Positions 60,989-64,000 of a stretch of DNA of 64,000 nt are shown piece after piece. How positions within the stretch are numbered: position 1 is the stretch's first letter; each line of letters opens with the position of its first letter. Origin of the DNA: G965229605 sp965229605 (GTDB lineage Bacteria > Pseudomonadota > Alphaproteobacteria > CBDDJK01); the NCBI GenBank assembly GCA_965229605.1, contig OZ245892.1, forward strand, positions 806,001 through 870,000, written 5' to 3'. The translations under genes were made by a program, and so were the position numbers. The notes below the pieces were generated by a model. The model was not told the DNA's origin, made no database searches, and worked only from the letters and a program-made list of their open reading frames with translations.

Positions 60989-62523
60989 TAGATAGTATGA
61001 ACCTGGCCCCAAGCGATATTTTGAAAATTGGTTTTAAAATCTCAAAAGAAGGCGATGAGCTTAACGAAAAAATGATGAAATTGCTTGGCTCTGAATTTCG
61101 ATATGGGCCTGCGCGCCTTGCCATAGCTTTCGCAATTTCTCAAGGTAAGTTGGAAAAACTTTCGGGCCCTGGTAGTTCGAGAATAATTCGTGGTGAAAAC
61201 CTCTTTGGGACAACTAACGACATCCACTGCTGGACGATACTGATGAAGACTGCTTTTCCTGGTGCAGACCTCTCTAGCACAAAAGGTTATCAGGAAACTG
61301 TAAATTCCTTATGGGATACAGGAATAAAGGGCTTAAATGCCCTCTGGAAAGAAACGGGAGAAAACAGGGCCAATTTCATTCGACATCTTGCAGAAAATGC
61401 TGGCCTTAATACATCTGGGTCCAGCAGTTCTCATTCGGCATCAGATGAGGAGGTTATTAAATCACCAAAAGTCCATTCTGCCGGCAGGGTTTCGATAACA
61501 CTTGGCCAGAGCCAAAATATCAAAACTGGCGAAAAAATAGTTTGGGACGTCAATAAGGACGGAAATACGCCCGTTCTCGCTTTCATGGGGACAATGGGTA
61601 CCGGAAAAACCGAAACAGCTTTTCAGGTAATCGAGCAGATAAAGCAGCAGTCAGATGCGAGCTTTCTTATTTTTGACGTAAAAGGTGATTTATCCGATAG
61701 CAAGAGGCAAAACCAAACTGGCGCAAAAGTTATTAAATGTTCCAATGAAGCTATTCCCGTTGACGCATTTACGCCGTTGGGAAAATCCGAAAATCAAATC
61801 AACACAGCAGCTCAAGAATTCCGTGATACATTTATTCAAGTTCCCAAGAGCACTATAGGCGCTAACCAGCAAAGAAATTGCCTGGAAGCTGCAAAGCAAG
61901 CAATGAATAGCGACTCTCCTGTTACACTCCATTCGATAAAACGTGCTCTTGATGATTTATATGAAGAAGAGGACCAAAGACGAGACAGTCTGCAAAACGC
62001 ATTGGACGAATTATGTGACTTTGACTATTTCACTCCAGACATGACACTTGATGAGTTTTTCTCTCAATCATGGATAATCGACATTCATGATGTTCCGGAG
62101 ACTGCCAAACGGTTAATCCCGTTTTTTATCCTTGATGCGTTATGGAATTGGTATGCCAAGCAACAGGATTCTGAGAAGTCTGGACAATTTAGAGCACTTC
62201 GAAATGTTCTGGTAATTGATGAGGCACGAGAATTATTAGCGAGAGGTCAAAGGTCTCTTGTAAACATAGTGCGACAATCTAGAAGCAAGGGTGGTGTTAC
62301 AATATTCATGTCTCAGAGTCCTGATGACTATGACAGCGGTAATGAAGATTTCCTTACCAATGTTGGCTTGACAGTGGCATTTAGGACTAATGCAAGACCA
62401 GCATCATTAAAAAGAGTTCTTGGGGATAACGTTGATTTGTCTGGTCTTGAGACAGGTCAGTGCTTCACTCGGCTATCAAATGATACAAAAAAGCCAATAA
62501 AAGTGAAGGTATGGGGAGAATAA
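60985..62523 (+). CDS. DndE-like domain fused to a HerA/FtsK-type ATPase
   Basis: A 512-residue protein. Residues 1-140 resemble DndE: a helix with basic residues then RYGPARLAIAFAISQGKLE, the position of the TG.tpN..cR.A...SL block. A Ser-rich linker (145-153) leads to a HerA/DUF87-type motor: Walker A GTMGTGKT (202-209), IFDVKGDL, and Walker B VLVIDEAREL, followed by VRQSRSKGGVTIFMSQSP and an arginine finger-like FRTNAR. The start overlaps the dndD stop. DndE binds nicked DNA; the motor may translocate it. The N-terminal assignment is by pattern and needs a profile search; the ATPase call is firm. Confidence 0.7.
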   Translation: MIDSMNLAPSDILKIGFKISKEGDELNEKMMKLLGSEFRYGPARLAIAFAISQGKLEKLSGPGSSRIIRGENLFGTTNDIHCWTILMKTAFPGADLSSTKGYQETVNSLWDTGIKGLNALWKETGENRANFIRHLAENAGLNTSGSSSSHSASDEEVIKSPKVHSAGRVSITLGQSQNIKTGEKIVWDVNKDGNTPVLAFMGTMGTGKTETAFQVIEQIKQQSDASFLIFDVKGDLSDSKRQNQTGAKVIKCSNEAIPVDAFTPLGKSENQINTAAQEFRDTFIQVPKSTIGANQQRNCLEAAKQAMNSDSPVTLHSIKRALDDLYEEEDQRRDSLQNALDELCDFDYFTPDMTLDEFFSQSWIIDIHDVPETAKRLIPFFILDALWNWYAKQQDSEKSGQFRALRNVLVIDEARELLARGQRSLVNIVRQSRSKGGVTIFMSQSPDDYDSGNEDFLTNVGLTVAFRTNARPASLKRVLGDNVDLSGLETGQCFTRLSNDTKKPIKVKVWGE

Positions 62524-62809
62524 TCAAAGGGTTTAATACCCACTACGCCATTGAGTCTGGTTTGAGAAATTTTTAAAAATATCATCTTCATCATAGCTTA
62601 AAATGGCTTGGAAGAACGGATCTTTCCACTCTTTACGCGCTCTTTCTCGTACTAATTTGCATTAAATTGAGAAAAATTTTTGCGCTCTCTTGACTCTCTG
62701 TCGGCAATCATGGATAACTGATAATAGATATAAGCAATACCGCTATAAACAATGCTAAATTTGTTAACTGCGTTTCTTTACTGAATGTCTCTTAAAAGGG
62801 GGGTAAAAA
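62524..62809. other. Right border of the dnd-like island
   Basis: 286 AT-rich bases between the HerA-like gene and the ferredoxin-like gene. They hold a start-less minus-strand coding fragment (62533-62661) and, near 62785-62809, an aaaagggggg ribosome site for the ferredoxin gene. A short unrelated minus frame (MIADRESRE...) lies at about 62653-62712. Confidence 0.45.
62533..62661 (-). pseudogene. Start-less coding fragment at island border
   Basis: On the minus strand an open frame with no start codon reads CKLVRERARKEWKDPFFQ then AILSYDEDDIFKNFSNQT and ends WRSGY at TAA 62535-62533. Its composition (charged, aromatic, no stops for 42 codons) looks like the C-terminus of a real protein, but an in-frame stop lies immediately upstream of the fragment. 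I do not recognise the family. It may be a gene cut by insertion of the dnd-like operon or broken by a frameshift. Confidence 0.3.
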
Positions 62810-63289
62810 ATGCTTAAAGCACTCAATATCGATCCAAAAAAATGCACAGGCTGCCTGCAATGCGAAATTGCCTGCTCCATGGAAAAGACAGGGGCTTTCG
62901 GGCTGTCGCAGTCACGGATCAAAGTCTTTAAATTCCATAATGAAGGACGTTTTGTCCCTTATACCTGCACCCAGTGCGCCGAAGCCTGGTGCCTGAAAGC
63001 CTGTCCGGTTGATGCCATCTCGCTCGACCCGGAAACCGGCGCAAAAGTCGTCAATGAATCAACCTGCGTTGGTTGCAAGGTCTGCACCATCGCCTGTCCG
63101 TTCGGCACCATCAATTATGCCACCGATACGGGCAAGGTCTTTAAATGCGACCTGTGCGGAGGAGACCCGCAGTGTGCAGACGCCTGCCCGACGGAGGCCA
63201 TCACCTATGTGGATGCCGGATATGCCGGGCTTGATCGCATGCGCGAATGGGCCAACCGCACCGATGCTGCGGCATCGGCAGATGCCTGA
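62810..63289 (+). CDS. Multi-cluster ferredoxin-like protein, probable AOR partner
   Basis: A 159-residue electron carrier with four cysteine groups for [4Fe-4S] clusters: CTGCLQCEIACS, CTQCAEAWCLKACPVDAI, CVGCKVCTIACPFG and CDLCGGDPQCADACPTEAI. It resembles HycB/AorB-type subunits. It sits 51 bases before the aldehyde:ferredoxin oxidoreductase gene and probably takes electrons from it. Confidence 0.88.
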   Translation: MLKALNIDPKKCTGCLQCEIACSMEKTGAFGLSQSRIKVFKFHNEGRFVPYTCTQCAEAWCLKACPVDAISLDPETGAKVVNESTCVGCKVCTIACPFGTINYATDTGKVFKCDLCGGDPQCADACPTEAITYVDAGYAGLDRMREWANRTDAAASADA

Positions 63290-63340
63290 TTTGCAGGCTT
63301 TACGTTATTATATCCTGAGACTTAAACGGAGGATTATATC

Positions 63341-64000
63341 ATGGCATGGGCTGGAAAATTACTGCGGGTCAATCTGACAAAGGGAACCTGCAAGACTGAA
63401 AAATTGAATATGGAGTGGGCCAACCAATATTTGGGCTCACGCGGGCTGGCTAGCAAATATCTTGTTGAGGAAACAGACCCCAAAGTTGATCCTTTGGCCC
63501 CTGAAAATAAACTGATTATGGCAACCGGCCCCTTGACCGGAACTGCGGCTTCGACCGCAGGCCGCTATACGGTTACCACCAAAGGCGCACTGACCGGCGC
63601 CATTGCCTGTTCAAACTCCGGCGGGTTTTTCGGTAACGAGATGAAAAATGCCGGGCTGGATATGATTATCTTTGAAGGAAAATCCAGCAAGCCGACCTAT
63701 CTTTATGTTGAAAATGATCATGCCGAACTGATTGATGCCTCTGACTTCTGGGGCAAGTCGGTCTGGGATACCGAAGAAGGGCTGAAAGCCAAACATCAGG
63801 ACCCGCAAATGCGTGTTGCATCCATCGGGGTTTCAGGCGAAAAAGGCGTTCTCTTCTCTTGTGTGGTGAATGATATGGATCGGGCCGCCGGACGCTCTGG
63901 CGTCGGGGCCGTCATGGGGTCCAAGAACCTCAAGGCCGTTGCGCTGCGCGGGATGAAAGGCGTCAAGGTCAAGGACCCCAAACGCTTTTTTGAAGCGACA
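63341..64000 (+). CDS. Aldehyde:ferredoxin oxidoreductase, tungsten type (runs off right edge)
   Basis: The first 220 residues of an AOR-family enzyme: WAGKLLRVNLTKGTCKTEKL, YLGSRGLASKYLVEETDP, ATGPLTGTAASTAGRYTVTTKGALTG, and DRAAGRSGVGAVMGSKNLKAV, which binds the metallopterin. Such enzymes oxidise aldehydes to acids and contain tungstopterin and one [4Fe-4S]; the Fe-S ligands lie beyond the window. A ggagg site at 63328-63332 fixes the start. Its presence implies tungstate uptake and pterin synthesis; mobA is in the window, but AOR uses the non-guanylated pterin. Confidence 0.9.
   Translation, partial: MAWAGKLLRVNLTKGTCKTEKLNMEWANQYLGSRGLASKYLVEETDPKVDPLAPENKLIMATGPLTGTAASTAGRYTVTTKGALTGAIACSNSGGFFGNEMKNAGLDMIIFEGKSSKPTYLYVENDHAELIDASDFWGKSVWDTEEGLKAKHQDPQMRVASIGVSGEKGVLFSCVVNDMDRAAGRSGVGAVMGSKNLKAVALRGMKGVKVKDPKRFFEAT

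Noticed and set aside
1..64000. CRISPR arrays, rRNA, integrases or transposases
   Set aside because: No regularly spaced repeats, rRNA signatures or recombinase motifs were seen in reading both strands.

Overview
The window looks like ordinary chromosome of a marine-type alphaproteobacterium, cut by a few AT-rich insertions. The evidence is an FtsZ with a very long linker and the alphaproteobacterial C-terminal peptide (IPAFLRRQ), a FlaF-type flagellar regulator, a hydroxyacyl-CoA dehydrogenase with its enoyl-CoA hydratase domain at the C-terminus, a DMSP-demethylase-like protein, DUF6356 and YdcH small proteins, and mid-GC sequence. SAR116 or a related Rhodospirillales-like lineage is my guess; nothing here proves it. 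No rRNA, CRISPR array, integrase or recognisable transposase was seen.

Layout. 1-394: the start of a Bax-like glucosaminidase that runs off the left edge. 766-11650: AsmA-like protein, TPR/glycosyltransferase-like protein, metallo-beta-lactamase lipoprotein, cdsA, the SRP 4.5S RNA gene (ffs), dnaX, an amino-acid binding protein and a DegP-type protease. 11664-13021: dapB-hpt. 13335-17840: a leader peptide, a long FlaF-like protein, ftsA and ftsZ without the usual ftsQ, ddl or lpxC neighbours. 18122-19685: VOC protein, DUF6356 and a class II glutamine amidotransferase. 19688-25281: two AT-rich insertions (a PD-(D/E)XK nuclease gene beside a decayed tRNA-Leu, and an HNH gene framed by inverted repeats) around tRNA-Pro and a livK/livM-like pair. 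25291-31794: shikimate genes (aroK, aroB, aroC) with bamE, rnd, ydcH and small genes. 32024-40809: CaiB-type CoA transferase, short citrate-synthase-like protein, receiver/adenylate cyclase, ubiG, mobA, thyA-folA, aminotransferase and hom. 40907-45521: a partial complex I operon, nuoGHIJK, followed directly by fabG and tolB rather than nuoLMN. 47722-57252: DmdA-like protein, glnE, then a minus-strand group of fadB/fadA-like genes, tyrS and an AhpD-like gene.

The most unusual region is 57644-62523. It is a tightly overlapping four-gene operon, visibly AT-richer than its surroundings: a DndC-type PP-loop protein, a 67-residue protein, a DndD-type SMC-like ATPase, and a protein that appears to fuse a DndE-like N-terminus to a HerA/FtsK-like ATPase. 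It looks like a compact DNA phosphorothioation module with no dndA, no dndB and none of the DndFGH restriction genes. A start-less coding fragment on the opposite strand marks its right border. After it, 62810-64000 carries a ferredoxin-like protein and the beginning of a tungsten-type aldehyde:ferredoxin oxidoreductase that runs off the right edge.

Function assignments come from remembered family motifs, not from database searches. Several starts were moved from the longest open frame to a start with a better ribosome-binding site or family fit; each case is noted.
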